This document shows, piece after piece, positions 8,578 through 17,147 of a stretch of 52,601 nucleotides of DNA. The position numbers were made by a program, and so were the translations under genes. The first letter of the stretch is position 1, and the number at the start of each line of letters is the position of its first letter. Source of the DNA: Candidatus Acetothermia bacterium. Its GTDB lineage: Bacteria; Bipolaricaulota; Bipolaricaulia; UBA7950. The stretch is from assembly GCA_022684035.1 (NCBI GenBank), contig JAJHSB010000006.1:1-52601 (forward strand). Reading direction: 5' to 3'. Under the pieces are notes generated by a model that searched no databases, was not told the DNA's origin, and saw nothing but the letters and a program-made list of their open reading frames with translations.

Positions 8578-9312
8578 ATTGCCTCCGTGCGTGGAGCCCT
8601 ACCGCCTTTGATCTATTTGTTTGGCTTTCTTAAGTTTATCAATATCGATCTTATCTTGCGGCCTTGCTATCTGATAGCAACAATCTTTGCGAGCAAAGTC
8701 TTATCAAATAACTGCTGATCATCGGTTGTCCGTTGGTAATTTTCTTCTATTTTTCTCATTTCTTATCCTATCGCCAAACGGCGTGGATCAGGCGCACTGT
8801 CAAGCATCGCCCGCCTCCGTCTTGTTGGGCGCTTGCTTTTACACATTAAAGTGGCTTACTTCTATAAAACTTACCCATAAGCTTAAACGTTGCATCTACC
8901 CTCCTTACGTTATACAGAATCTTTCCGTAGAATGCAACGGGCGGGCTAGGGAAGCACTCGTGGGAATCTCCCCAGACCCGCGGCCATCGTTTAAGCTCGG
9001 TTGCTAACTGCGGTAGAATGTCCATGATCCATTATCGACGACAGTTGATAGCAATAGAGCCTGTTCAAACCGCTGCACTGGCGGTTCACGTCGACGCAAA
9101 CGAGATTTCGACCGCCGCGGCGGAAACTATCGATTGATAGTCGAGGTTGTCCCTGCCACGTCAAAAGTTCAGCCGTAAAAAGGAGAAGAGCCGAGGAACA
9201 AATCACTTGGCTCTCGTTGCACTCTTTTCGCGTCACAGCGAAGAGCCGCATAAAAGATGCGGCGCGATAGGGCAATGCGATCAAATATCAACACCAAGCA
9301 GATGATAGAAAA
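8578..9312. other. Non-coding or unrecognised stretch
   Basis: Open frames here are short, have no convincing ribosome site and resemble no family I know. A GC-rich part at about 8940-9180 differs in composition from its flanks and may be decayed foreign DNA. No RNA gene or mobile element is recognisable. Confidence 0.4.
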
Positions 9313-9708
9313 TCATTCTTCTTTTTCTGCTTCAGCAATTAGTCTCTCGTACTCTTTAACGCTAAGTAGAGATTCTGTATCTGCGGGATCATCCATCTTC
9401 ATGATTATAACCCATCCTTTGTTGTGGGGGTCACTGTTGAGGAGCTCAGGAGTCTCTTCCAACGCAGTATTAATATCAATAATAGTCCCGGAAAACGGGG
9501 CGGGAATATCACTGATTGCCTTAACCGACTCGATAACAACGATGCTCTCTCCCTTGCTATACTTGGCACCCACTGGGGGAAACTCAACAAATACAACGTC
9601 TCCCAATTGTCCTTGCGCATAATGGGTGATACCTATTCGCGCTTCTCTACCTTTTATCTCTACCCATTGGTGTTCTGCTGTATATTGAAATTGTGCTGGA
9701 TATCCCAT
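9313..9708 (-). CDS. gcvH: Glycine cleavage system H protein
   Basis: GcvH carries the aminomethyl group on a lipoyl arm between the P, T and L proteins of glycine cleavage. The 131-residue protein has the family core (HQWVEIKG near residue 13 and GITHYAQGQLGDVVFVEFP). The lipoylation site is the lysine in ESVKAISDI, and NSDPHNKGW lies in the C-terminal half. ATG 9708 is preceded by GGAGAA. No gcvP, gcvT or lpd gene is adjacent, so this H protein is solitary here. Solitary GcvH proteins can also act as lipoyl donors for other complexes. Confidence 0.95.
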   Translation of the reverse strand: MGYPAQFQYTAEHQWVEIKGREARIGITHYAQGQLGDVVFVEFPPVGAKYSKGESIVVIESVKAISDIPAPFSGTIIDINTALEETPELLNSDPHNKGWVIIMKMDDPADTESLLSVKEYERLIAEAEKEE

Positions 9709-9815
9709 TTGTTTTCTCCTTTAATCTATTACATGAAATTATGGTTCTTTCTCATTTTAAATGGGTAACTTTCCACCCTAACTCTCCCCCGTCAAGGGGG
9801 AGGAATACTATTTAC

Positions 9816-10040
9816 TCACTCACTATTTACCCACTCAATCCGAGAAAGAGCCCTTATTTTCTCAGCAATTCCGAGTTGTTTCATTATCAATTTACAAAGG
9901 CTGTCTTTGATTTCAGGATGTCGCGGAACAGGCGACTTTCTGCCGTTTTGGGGATTTACAAAAATATCGTGATTTGAACCATGCCTTTTCAAATAACAGC
10001 CATTTTTTGTCAATGCCCTGATAAATTCCTATTGCTTCAA
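9816..10040 (-). pseudogene. hicA: HicA-like mRNA interferase toxin with an early stop codon
   Basis: The frame TKNGCYLKRHGSNHDIFVNP, then PVPRHPEIKD and KLIMKQLGI, is clearly HicA, a small double-stranded-RNA-binding-fold RNase. The conserved histidine is in GSNHDIF. Read from a TTG at 10040 that overlaps the hicB stop (TTGA), the frame is M-K-Q-stop-E-F-I-R-A-L-T-K-N-G, with TAG at 10029-10031. EFIRAL matches the expected HicA N-terminus, so the stop lies inside the original gene. Translation could restart at TTG 10013, losing the first strand. The toxin is probably inactive or poorly made. Confidence 0.7.
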
Positions 10041-10240
10041 ACCATAACCTCTATGTCTTTCTCCTGAGTTTTAACCCATAAAGGCTCCTCTTCCTCCATC
10101 ATTAGTTTATACGCCTCTCTGATATTCTTCTCAAGCTCTTCCATCGTTTCTCCCTGACTAAATACCCCGGGAATCTCTTTTAGCCTTCCCACATACCAAC
10201 CATCGTCAAGCCAATATTCAAGCGTAAAATGTCTTAACAT
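10037..10240 (-). CDS. hicB: HicB-like antitoxin, partner domain only
   Basis: This 67-residue protein, with LEYWLDDGWYVGRLKEIPGV near the start, has the HicB antitoxin fold that binds and blocks HicA. The GETMEELEKNIREAY segment is typical. It lacks the C-terminal DNA-binding (helix-turn-helix or ribbon-helix-helix) domain found in longer HicB proteins, so autoregulation through this protein alone is doubtful. It is first in a hicBA arrangement, and its stop overlaps the presumed original hicA start by 4 bases. Confidence 0.85.
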   Translation of the reverse strand: MLRHFTLEYWLDDGWYVGRLKEIPGVFSQGETMEELEKNIREAYKLMMEEEEPLWVKTQEKDIEVMV

Positions 10241-10358
10241 TTTTCAATGCCCCCTCTCATACTGTATATAAGCATTGTAGTAATTATCCGAATTATAGCC
10301 ATCCGATACCAAGAGAACAAACTGATCTATCTTATTTCCGTTCTCAGGTAGAGATATA

Positions 10359-10946
10359 TCAGTCCTTCTCTCCTTCTCCCTGAAGGCCAATCACTGCGGC
10401 GACCTCACGCATTCCCATGATTACTTCGTGGATCAGATCAGTAAGTTCAATTCCCAGCATCTCTGCTCCTTCCTCGATTATTGCACGGTTTGCACCGGCA
10501 GCAAACCGCTTATCCTTCCACTTCTTCCGGACTGATTTGGCCTCCAGATCAAGAAGACTCCTTGATGGCCGAACAAGTGCCACTGCCATCACCAGCCCGG
10601 TCAATTCATCGACGGCGTAGAGGACCTTCTCCATCACATGCAGCGGCTCGACATCGGTGCAGATTTTCCAACCATGCGATAGCACAGCACGAATACAATC
10701 GTCAGGAAAGTTCCGTTCGGTCAGAATCTCCTTTGTCTTCTGACAATGTTGTTCGGAGTATCGTTCGTAATCCAGATCGTGAATCAGGCCGATGATACCC
10801 CATTTCTCCTCGTCTTCGCCCCGGTTGCGTGCCATATAACGCATAACGCCTTCTACTGCCAGTGCGTGCTTGACTAGGTTTTTGTTCTGATTGAACTCCT
10901 GCAACAATGCCCAGGCTTCGCTGCGCGTTGGTATCCGTGTCGCCAT
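10359..10946 (-). CDS. HD-domain (HDIG-type) phosphohydrolase
   Basis: A 195-residue cytoplasmic protein of the HD superfamily, metal-dependent phosphohydrolases acting mainly on nucleotides. Visible metal-ligand positions are KHALAVEGVM (first histidine), GLIHDLDYERY (the HD doublet) and the later LSHGW and AVDELTGL. This order matches the HDIG subgroup often annotated as a predicted hydrolase beside tRNA or nucleotide genes. The substrate is unknown. It stands alone between hicB and a divergent M20 hydrolase. Confidence 0.85.
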   Translation of the reverse strand: MATRIPTRSEAWALLQEFNQNKNLVKHALAVEGVMRYMARNRGEDEEKWGIIGLIHDLDYERYSEQHCQKTKEILTERNFPDDCIRAVLSHGWKICTDVEPLHVMEKVLYAVDELTGLVMAVALVRPSRSLLDLEAKSVRKKWKDKRFAAGANRAIIEEGAEMLGIELTDLIHEVIMGMREVAAVIGLQGEGEKD

Positions 10947-11090
10947 AATTCCTCCTTACTCGGTGTGATACTATACCCATTTATTGCAGAATTTTGCAAT
11001 AACGGATAGACTATCATGGATGTGACTTTTACGTGTTAATCGTCTATGGTATTACATCAACAATAAGGGCATTCGCCCTCCAAAGGAGAG

Positions 11091-12254
11091 ATGATGAATT
11101 GGAAAGAGCTGATATCTTCATATGTCGATAAGTTTCGGCCGCAGGTCGTCGCACTGAGTCAAGATATATATGCCAACCCAGAATTGAAATTTGAAGAGTA
11201 TAAAGCAGCGCGCTGGTTAGCCGATGCATTGACCAAAGCCGGGTTTTGTGTAAAACTCGGTGTAGCAGAATTAGATACAGCGCTCATCGCCACCCACCCC
11301 AAAATAAGTGATGGGCCGACAATAGCGATATTAGCTGAATATGACGCTCTTCCCGGACTTGGACATGCCTGTGGTCATAACCTGATGGCAGGAGCATCGT
11401 TGGGAGCCTGTTTAGCGTTGGGGGAGATCAAAGCCGATCTACCTGGAAAACTCGTCTTCTTCGGCACGCCGGCAGAAGAAGGCGGCGGTGGCAAAGTCGT
11501 TATGGTCCAAGCCGGTCTCTTCGACGATATCGATGCCGCGATGATCTTCCATCCCAGCAATCAGACGACAGTAACACGGGGCAGCCTGGCAATCACCGAG
11601 GTGGAGATTGCGTTTACCGGCAAACCAGCGCATTCTTCCAGTGCGCCAGAGAAAGGAATAAACGCGCTCGATGCGGTAATTCAAACCTTCAATGGAATAA
11701 ATGCTCTGCGCCAGCATATAAAAGATGGATCACGAATCCATGGGATCATTACCAACGGCGGAAGCAAACCGAATATTGTGCCTGAATATGCCGCTGCTCT
11801 CTTTTATGTCCGAGCACGAGAGACTGACTACCGCGATGAACTACTGGAAAAATTGCACTCCTGCGCACAAGGAGCAGCGCTTGCCACCGGCGCTAAACTC
11901 TCATGGAGCAAAATAGGTCATGAATACAAAGCGATGAAAGAGAATCACACATTTTCCGCAGTATTCAAAGCGAATTTGGAGAGGTTAGGGATTGAAGTCG
12001 GTCCGCCCTCCGGTGGGCTTGGATCGACTGATATGGGGGATGTAAGCCATGTCGTTCCAGCGATCCATCCGTATATTGCCATCTGTTCCGAAGAGGTCGT
12101 CGGTCATTCACACGAGTTCGCCGAAGCAGCCGGATCAGAGCGCGGGTATGACATAATGATCATCGCAGCCAAAGCTTTGGCGATGACAGCAATCGATCTG
12201 TTCATCGATAGTGATCTTATGCGTCGTATCAAAGCAGAACACGAAGCACAGTAG
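11091..12254 (+). CDS. M20-family amidohydrolase (AbgB/HipO type)
   Basis: This 387-residue dinuclear metallohydrolase cleaves N-acyl amino acids, aminobenzoyl-glutamate-like compounds or small peptides. The metal region reads EYDALPGLGHACGHNLMAGAS, with the catalytic base in the adjacent glutamate cluster TPAEEGGGGK. The dimerisation lid domain spans about residues 170-285, and a late GGLGSTDMGDVSHVVPA motif carries further ligands. GGAGAG precedes ATG 11091, with another ATG one codon later. No transporter is adjacent except a broken ABC ATPase fragment. The exact substrate cannot be read from the sequence. Confidence 0.88.
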   Translation: MMNWKELISSYVDKFRPQVVALSQDIYANPELKFEEYKAARWLADALTKAGFCVKLGVAELDTALIATHPKISDGPTIAILAEYDALPGLGHACGHNLMAGASLGACLALGEIKADLPGKLVFFGTPAEEGGGGKVVMVQAGLFDDIDAAMIFHPSNQTTVTRGSLAITEVEIAFTGKPAHSSSAPEKGINALDAVIQTFNGINALRQHIKDGSRIHGIITNGGSKPNIVPEYAAALFYVRARETDYRDELLEKLHSCAQGAALATGAKLSWSKIGHEYKAMKENHTFSAVFKANLERLGIEVGPPSGGLGSTDMGDVSHVVPAIHPYIAICSEEVVGHSHEFAEAAGSERGYDIMIIAAKALAMTAIDLFIDSDLMRRIKAEHEAQ

Positions 12255-12442
12255 TTTTTTCAGTTAGGCAGCCCATAATTGAGGTTCTCTGCGCTCAACA
12301 CCAGCGCGATCGTATTGGATGATCGGTTCTTTCTATCGGTGTGAGAAGACGTTGCTGCATATCCGGTGGTGTGAGAGTGCGGGGCTGCGAGGCTCCTCCT
12401 GCCCAATTTATTATTATAAACGTGGTGACAACTGTGCATAGA

Positions 12443-12804
12443 GTGCAGGTCATTGATCTTGTGAAAATTTATCATTCCTCTAAGGGTAAAGAAATTATTG
12501 CTCTGGGGGAATTAGCTTGGACCTGAATGAAGGCGAGGTATATGTCCTATTGGGCCCGAATGGAGCGGGTAAAACGACTTTGGCTAAGACAATTTGCGGG
12601 ATACTCCTGCCTGAAAAAGGAGACGTGCTTATTAACGGGGAAAGTGTAGTGAAGAATCCCCGAATAGCCAAAGAGAAAGTTGGGATCGTCTTTGAAGAAG
12701 TGCGCAATACATACCACTATCTCACGGTAGAAGCCAATCTCAAGTATTTTGGTTATTTGAATTGCATCCCTAAAAAGGTTTTGGACCAGCGAATAAACAA
12801 ATAA
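12443..12804 (+). pseudogene. ABC transporter ATPase fragment (frameshifted and truncated)
   Basis: The first frame reads [21 protein letters not shown], then breaks at a run of five G's (about 12505-12509). The next frame continues [21 protein letters not shown] with an intact Walker A, then [20 protein letters not shown]. It stops before the signature motif and Walker B. The remnant is about 120 of an expected 230-300 residues. It resembles the ATPase of drug- or polysaccharide-type ABC-2 exporters. With no signature, Walker B or permease gene, it cannot form a working transporter. Confidence 0.8.
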
Positions 12805-12839
12805 CTACATTCAATTTGCAAGTGCAACCTGAATGTAGT
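12804..12839. terminator. 36-bp near-perfect palindrome downstream of the ABC fragment
   Basis: The arms ACTACATTCA (12804-12813) and TGAATGTAGT (12830-12839) enclose a second inverted pair, TTGCA/TGCAA. The palindrome starts on the last base of the ABC fragment's stop codon. It could fold into a very stable hairpin and is followed by a weak T stretch (ctttattttc). It may be a transcription terminator; a dispersed-repeat origin is also possible because ACTACAT/ATGTAGT arms recur at 35529-35560. Confidence 0.45.
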
Positions 12840-13060
12840 CAGACCTTTATTTTCGCATCATTGTCGTCTGATCACTGCGCTTCGTGATTACGCTGATCGT
12901 TGAGAAATGCAGACCCAAGTGATCGCTAACCTTTCGCAGCTTGTAGTGATGGCATCAAACCAGCTGATCTATCTGCTCGGCGAGAAGCAGCGGTCTAATG
13001 TGCTTTACGAAAGCTGCATTTCCGAGCGAAGCGAGGATGCAGCGAACCAATCCCTATCTG

Positions 13061-13780
13061 CTAAACTAGGAGGCAACCGGTAAGTCGGTTAGCGGTCCGG
13101 CGCAGGAGATCCAGGGTCGGTTGGCAGGATTCCACAGTAAAGGCGCGCGGCGAGAGGCCGCATGGCGGAGTAATCAGATCTCCAATGCGAAAATCCCTGA
13201 TCTGTTCGGACGAGTTGATCCCCCAAGCGATTCGCTTCCCCTGTCGTGATTGATAATATTGAGTTATGTCGTACTGAGACGCATCGAAGCTGATAATATC
13301 GATCTCTGCGCTAAATAACATATCCCACTGCATATTGCCACATACATGCACCCCTCGAATTACTTGAAAACTTGAGAAGATCACTTCCCACAGTCTCATA
13401 TAATCGAAGCCAGCCTGCCCGAGTGCCGGTTCGTCTAAGAAGAGGATGATCTCCTCAGCGCAAAGACCGTCAATAATCCGCTCAATATGAGTGTATATCC
13501 GCAGAAGAGCATCATCTTCCTCATAGCCGGTAAAGAGCAGAGTTGCCGGGCCGATCACCTGTATTTTTACCGTCGAGAAGCGTTTACGCTGAAATTCCTT
13601 CCGGCAACTCAATTTCCCTGGTTCTTTGATATAGGAGAGCATCTCATCCCCTAAGGCAGGAAGCTCGGGAAGGAAGGGGATGGAATGAGCAAGGCTGTAG
13701 GCCACTGCCTCCTCCACAGAAGTGAAGGGTAAGGAGCCGATCTGGGTGATCATCTTTTTTGCTGTCTCGTAGTGATACAT
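13061..13780 (-). CDS. MetE/UROD-superfamily protein (cobalamin-independent methionine synthase-like)
   Basis: This 239-residue TIM-barrel-type protein resembles the C-terminal catalytic half of cobalamin-independent methionine synthase. The start QIGSLPFTSVEEAV is typical. FLDEPALGQAG, the zinc ligands in GVHVCGN (His-x-Cys) and a later TPPCGLSP cysteine follow in the expected order. It lacks the N-terminal folate-binding half of MetE and is shorter than archaeal core MetE (about 310 residues), so methyl donor and acceptor are uncertain. ATG 13780 or the in-frame ATG at about 13750 are possible starts. It stands alone upstream of the Rnf operon on the opposite strand. Confidence 0.7.
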   Translation of the reverse strand: MYHYETAKKMITQIGSLPFTSVEEAVAYSLAHSIPFLPELPALGDEMLSYIKEPGKLSCRKEFQRKRFSTVKIQVIGPATLLFTGYEEDDALLRIYTHIERIIDGLCAEEIILFLDEPALGQAGFDYMRLWEVIFSSFQVIRGVHVCGNMQWDMLFSAEIDIISFDASQYDITQYYQSRQGKRIAWGINSSEQIRDFRIGDLITPPCGLSPRAFTVESCQPTLDLLRRTANRLTGCLLV

Positions 13781-14308
13781 AACGTAGTATAGTAACTATT
13801 CAGGTTGTCAGATTCAAGGTTCGTCCCCGTGAAGACGGGGGACGGGGATTGTTTGACTTGCACTCTTCATCTTCCTTGTGATAATTGAGTCCTTTGTAGT
13901 CGGGCTCGTCCCTAAGCCCGACGCGAAGGGAAGTTTACCGCGTACCTTTTCGGGATCAGGGACGACCCCGCATACTTGATTCACTCTACAAGCGCTTTCG
14001 CCGGGTACTTTGCTCTCTGTTGTAGTGATGAGTTTACTGACCACTTGCATTTTGACAACTGTAAATTTAATATGTAAACTGTAGAGCGGAAAATAGAAGA
14101 ATCAATTAACAGCTAGGATTCAATTAATGCTAATGCGGAACACTATTTCCGCTGATGTCAAAGAGGTTGTAACAATTATCATTCCCGTCTTTATTTAGCC
14201 AATGGCCAAACTACCTGTTTTCCATCATATTCCTTTTGTACTTAACAAAAATATTCATCTGGATGGTGCAATCGATATCAAGTTTAATATCGCAAGTGAA
14301 ACCCGATT
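13781..14308. other. Intergenic region upstream of rnfC
   Basis: No supportable gene. Several GC-rich inverted pairs are present: cgtccccgt/gacgggg near 13820-13847 and gtcgggct/agcccgac near 13899-13922. They resemble dispersed hairpin repeats. A minus-strand frame through 13814-14050 covers these repeats and looks accidental. The AT-rich part nearest rnfC (14040-14300) should hold the Rnf promoter, but I see no confident -35/-10 pair. Confidence 0.5.
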
Positions 14309-15640
14309 ATGAAGAGACAGATATGTAATTTACTCAGAATAAAGGATACTGCTGGAGTGCACCCTCCGCAGCACAAGCTTACTGCCGGCACGGTGATCGA
14401 GAGTGCGCCGCTTCCAGATAGAGTAACTCTCTTGATGAAACAACATAGTGGCGCACCGGCGAAACTACTGGTCAAGCAAGGTGATATAGTGCAGACCGGC
14501 CAGTTGATCGCTGAGGCAACAACATTCATCTCCGCGCCGGTGCACGCCACTCTCTCTGGCGAGGTGAAGCAAATCTCTTCCGTTGTCCATCCGCTCACCG
14601 GCGAGCTAACGACTGCCGTAACGATCGTCTCTGACGGGGCCGATAACTGGGTGGAGACTGTGGTGGTCGATCCAAACGGATTGTCACGTGAGGAGATCAT
14701 CGCTCGCGTCCAACGAGCAGGGGTCGTGGGACTGGGGGGAGGCGGGTTTCCGACCCATGTCAAGCTCCAACCGCCGGCTGATAAGCCGATCCACACTGTT
14801 ATTGCCAACGGTGCGGAATGTGAGCCCTATATCACCGCAGATACACGGTTGATGATCGAGGATCCGGAGAGGGTCGTCTCCGGACTGCAGATCGTCATGC
14901 GAGTCTTAAAAGCAAAAGAAGCCTACATCGCAATTGAGGAGAACAAACCAGAGGCGATCGCACGACTGCGTACCTATCTCACGCAGCTTGATTTGCCACA
15001 TGTGCATATCTTTATCCTTAAAGCATGCTATCCAATGGGCGAAGCAGCAGTCTTGATACGAGAGGTGCTCGGAATTGAGGTTCCAGCGGGCAAACGCTCG
15101 CGTGATGTGGGAGTACTCGTGCAAAACGTCGGTACCCTCGCTGCGATCTATGATAGTGTTGCCTGCGGTAAACCGCTCGTCGAACAAGTGATGACGATCA
15201 CCGGAATGGTTACTAACCCAAAGAACTTACGCGTACGCTTCGGAACCGCTGCGTCTCATCTTATTACGCTATGCGGGGGGGTAAAACCGGGCGGTGATAA
15301 ATTGCTCTTTGGAGGTCCGATGCTCGGTATTGCACAATTATCCTACGATTCCCCAGTGGTTAAAGCTGTTAACTGCATACTTGTAACCCAAAGTATTAAG
15401 AGAGAAGAACGTAACTGTGTGCGGTGTGCCCGCTGCATTGAGGTCTGCCCGATGGAACTGATGCCACTGATGTATTATAATTATGTGCGTAACAAGAGCT
15501 ACGACAGACTGGCTGAATATTGGATTGAGACTTGTATGGAATGTGGCGCCTGTGCTTATGCCTGTCCGGCAAATATCCCACTCGTCTCTTATATCCATAT
15601 TGGAAAAGATGAGCTGGAGAAGCAAAAATCCGACGATTAA
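14309..15640 (+). CDS. rnfC: Rnf complex subunit C (NADH-binding, Fe-S)
   Basis: RnfC is the soluble NADH/FMN-binding subunit of the ferredoxin:NAD+ oxidoreductase that pumps Na+ or H+. The 443-residue protein shows the nucleotide-binding glycine stretch GVVGLGGGGFPTHVKL (about residues 140-155), the IANGAECEPYI motif and two [4Fe-4S] motifs near residues 370 and 409 (CVRCARCIEVCP and CMECGACAYACP). It opens the six-gene operon rnfCDGEAB, the order known from acetogens and other anaerobes. rnfD follows 19 bases later. Confidence 0.96.
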   Translation: MKRQICNLLRIKDTAGVHPPQHKLTAGTVIESAPLPDRVTLLMKQHSGAPAKLLVKQGDIVQTGQLIAEATTFISAPVHATLSGEVKQISSVVHPLTGELTTAVTIVSDGADNWVETVVVDPNGLSREEIIARVQRAGVVGLGGGGFPTHVKLQPPADKPIHTVIANGAECEPYITADTRLMIEDPERVVSGLQIVMRVLKAKEAYIAIEENKPEAIARLRTYLTQLDLPHVHIFILKACYPMGEAAVLIREVLGIEVPAGKRSRDVGVLVQNVGTLAAIYDSVACGKPLVEQVMTITGMVTNPKNLRVRFGTAASHLITLCGGVKPGGDKLLFGGPMLGIAQLSYDSPVVKAVNCILVTQSIKREERNCVRCARCIEVCPMELMPLMYYNYVRNKSYDRLAEYWIETCMECGACAYACPANIPLVSYIHIGKDELEKQKSDD

Positions 15641-15659
15641 ATATAAGGAGAAAATCCGG

Positions 15660-16616
15660 ATGAAATCAGAATCACCGTCTAATCACCAGCCACCACTCCT
15701 CCTCTCTCCCGCGCCTCACCTCAGAGGCCGAACGTCGATTGAGCGGGACATGTACATCGTTACTGGTGCGCTCCTACTTCCTGTTGCTGGTGCGGTTTAT
15801 TTTTTCGGACTCTATGTGCTGCTCATGCTCGGCACTGCACTGATCTCCGCAGTCTTCAGTGAGTATATCTGTAAGATGATGCGCAGAAGGGTATTTCATA
15901 TGGATGGCAGCGCTGTTGTCACCGCGATCCTATTTACCCTGACGCTTCCACCGCGCACTCCGCTGTGGATCGTTGTAATCGGCGCAATCTTTGCAATTGC
16001 AATCGGCAAGGAGGTCTTCGGTGGACTGGGGCAGAATATTTTTAATCCGGCACTCGCTGGGCGGGCCGTTGTCGGAGTCAGCTTTCCAGTGCACTTTACC
16101 GAGTATATCGCACCGACTACTTCTTGGCTGGGCGATGGCGTGACTACTGCCACCCCGCTGGCGGTTGGCGTAACGCCGCATTGGGATCTGTTCATTGGAA
16201 ATGTTGCCGGTAGCGTCGGTGAAACCTCAGCCTTATTGATCCTTATCAGTGGGATCATCCTTATTGCCACCGGCCTGATCAAGTGGCAGGTTCCTCTCTT
16301 CTTTATCGGTACTGTTGCCGGCTTCAGTTTTATTTTGGGGCAGAACCCGCTCTTTCATATCCTTGCCGGTGGGCTGATGCTCGGCGCATTTTTCATGGTG
16401 ACTGACTATGTCACAACACCACTTACCACAAACGGGAGGATCATCTTTGTGCTCGGAGCAGGGATATTAGTTGTGTTGATCCGCTTGTTTGCCCATATGC
16501 CCGAAGGAGTTGCTTTTTCCATCTTACTGATGAATGCAGTCACTCCGCTGATTGACCGCTATATCCGGCCGCGACCATACGGCTACCGAGGAAGAAAGAT
16601 AGGGGTAATACGATGA
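15660..16616 (+). CDS. rnfD: Rnf complex subunit D (membrane, covalent FMN)
   Basis: This 318-residue integral membrane subunit of the NqrB/RnfD family is part of the ion channel and electron path. Hydrophobic helices span most of the chain after a polar N-terminus of about 35 residues. The flavin attachment region is GVTTATPLAVGV; by family knowledge the threonine before PL carries FMN through a phosphoester. NIFNPALAGRAVVG and GNVAGSVGETSALL are typical. ATG 15660 is chosen over longer upstream reading because GGAG precedes it and the upstream part lies in rnfC. It overlaps rnfG by 4 bases. Confidence 0.95.
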   Translation: MKSESPSNHQPPLLLSPAPHLRGRTSIERDMYIVTGALLLPVAGAVYFFGLYVLLMLGTALISAVFSEYICKMMRRRVFHMDGSAVVTAILFTLTLPPRTPLWIVVIGAIFAIAIGKEVFGGLGQNIFNPALAGRAVVGVSFPVHFTEYIAPTTSWLGDGVTTATPLAVGVTPHWDLFIGNVAGSVGETSALLILISGIILIATGLIKWQVPLFFIGTVAGFSFILGQNPLFHILAGGLMLGAFFMVTDYVTTPLTTNGRIIFVLGAGILVVLIRLFAHMPEGVAFSILLMNAVTPLIDRYIRPRPYGYRGRKIGVIR

Positions 16617-17146
16617 TCAAGAGAAGCCGCGGGTCGTTTACAATACTATTCTTCTTGACGCTGATTGTTTTTCTGTCGGTCGTTTCTTTATTTCTGACCG
16701 ACGATCTCACAGAGGAGCGGATTGCGTTTGCACGCCAGGCAGCGATCAAACGGATGCTCACCGCGCTCTTCCCGGAGATGGAGATCTATGACTATGACGA
16801 TCAACTGCGAGTATATAAGATCTTTGCGACCGGTAAGTGGATCGGACAAGTATTCATGGTGCGGGCCAGCGGTTATGGGGGACCGATCGATATTATGGTC
16901 GGGCTGGAGCCGGATTACAGCTTGCGCGGGATTCGAATCCTCTCCCACCGTGAGACCCCAGGGCTGGGAGATAGGATCACTGAAGCAGCCTTCTTGGATC
17001 GGTTTGTCGGACTTACTGTCCAGCAAATAGCACTTACCCGCGACGGCGGTAAGATAGAAGGGATAACTGCAGCCACGATCAGTGTCCGCGCAGTAGTCGA
17101 CAAGGTGCGAGAGGCAATTATCGCGAAGATCGATAAGGAGAAGTAA
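16613..17146 (+). CDS. rnfG: Rnf complex subunit G (periplasm-facing FMN protein)
   Basis: This 177-residue protein has one N-terminal membrane helix (about residues 8-28, FTILFFLTLIVFLSVVSLFL) followed by an FMN-binding domain. The covalent flavin site is DGGKIEGITAATISVRAV, where the threonine in TAATIS is the family attachment residue. SHRETPGLGDRI is also characteristic. ATG overlaps the rnfD stop (ATGA), and rnfE starts one base after its stop, indicating translational coupling. Confidence 0.95.
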   Translation: MIKRSRGSFTILFFLTLIVFLSVVSLFLTDDLTEERIAFARQAAIKRMLTALFPEMEIYDYDDQLRVYKIFATGKWIGQVFMVRASGYGGPIDIMVGLEPDYSLRGIRILSHRETPGLGDRITEAAFLDRFVGLTVQQIALTRDGGKIEGITAATISVRAVVDKVREAIIAKIDKEK

Positions 17147-17147
17147 T

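Noticed and set aside
8773-8830. attC-like structure (GCCCAAC ... GTTTGGC on the minus strand) near the UPF0158 gene
   Set aside because: The outer sites do not pair perfectly, the inner boxes are not complementary, it lies upstream rather than downstream of the gene, and no integrase or second site is seen.
8687-9284. Overlapping open frames on both strands of 97-106 codons
   Set aside because: Composition is mixed, and there are no recognisable motifs and no ribosome sites.
9709-9815. Glycine riboswitch upstream of gcvH
   Set aside because: The leader is only about 100 bases and AT-rich; none of the conserved paired elements of the glycine aptamer could be recognised.
13814-14050. Minus-strand 78-codon open frame
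   Set aside because: It runs through GC-rich hairpin repeats, has no ribosome site and resembles no protein; it looks like chance.
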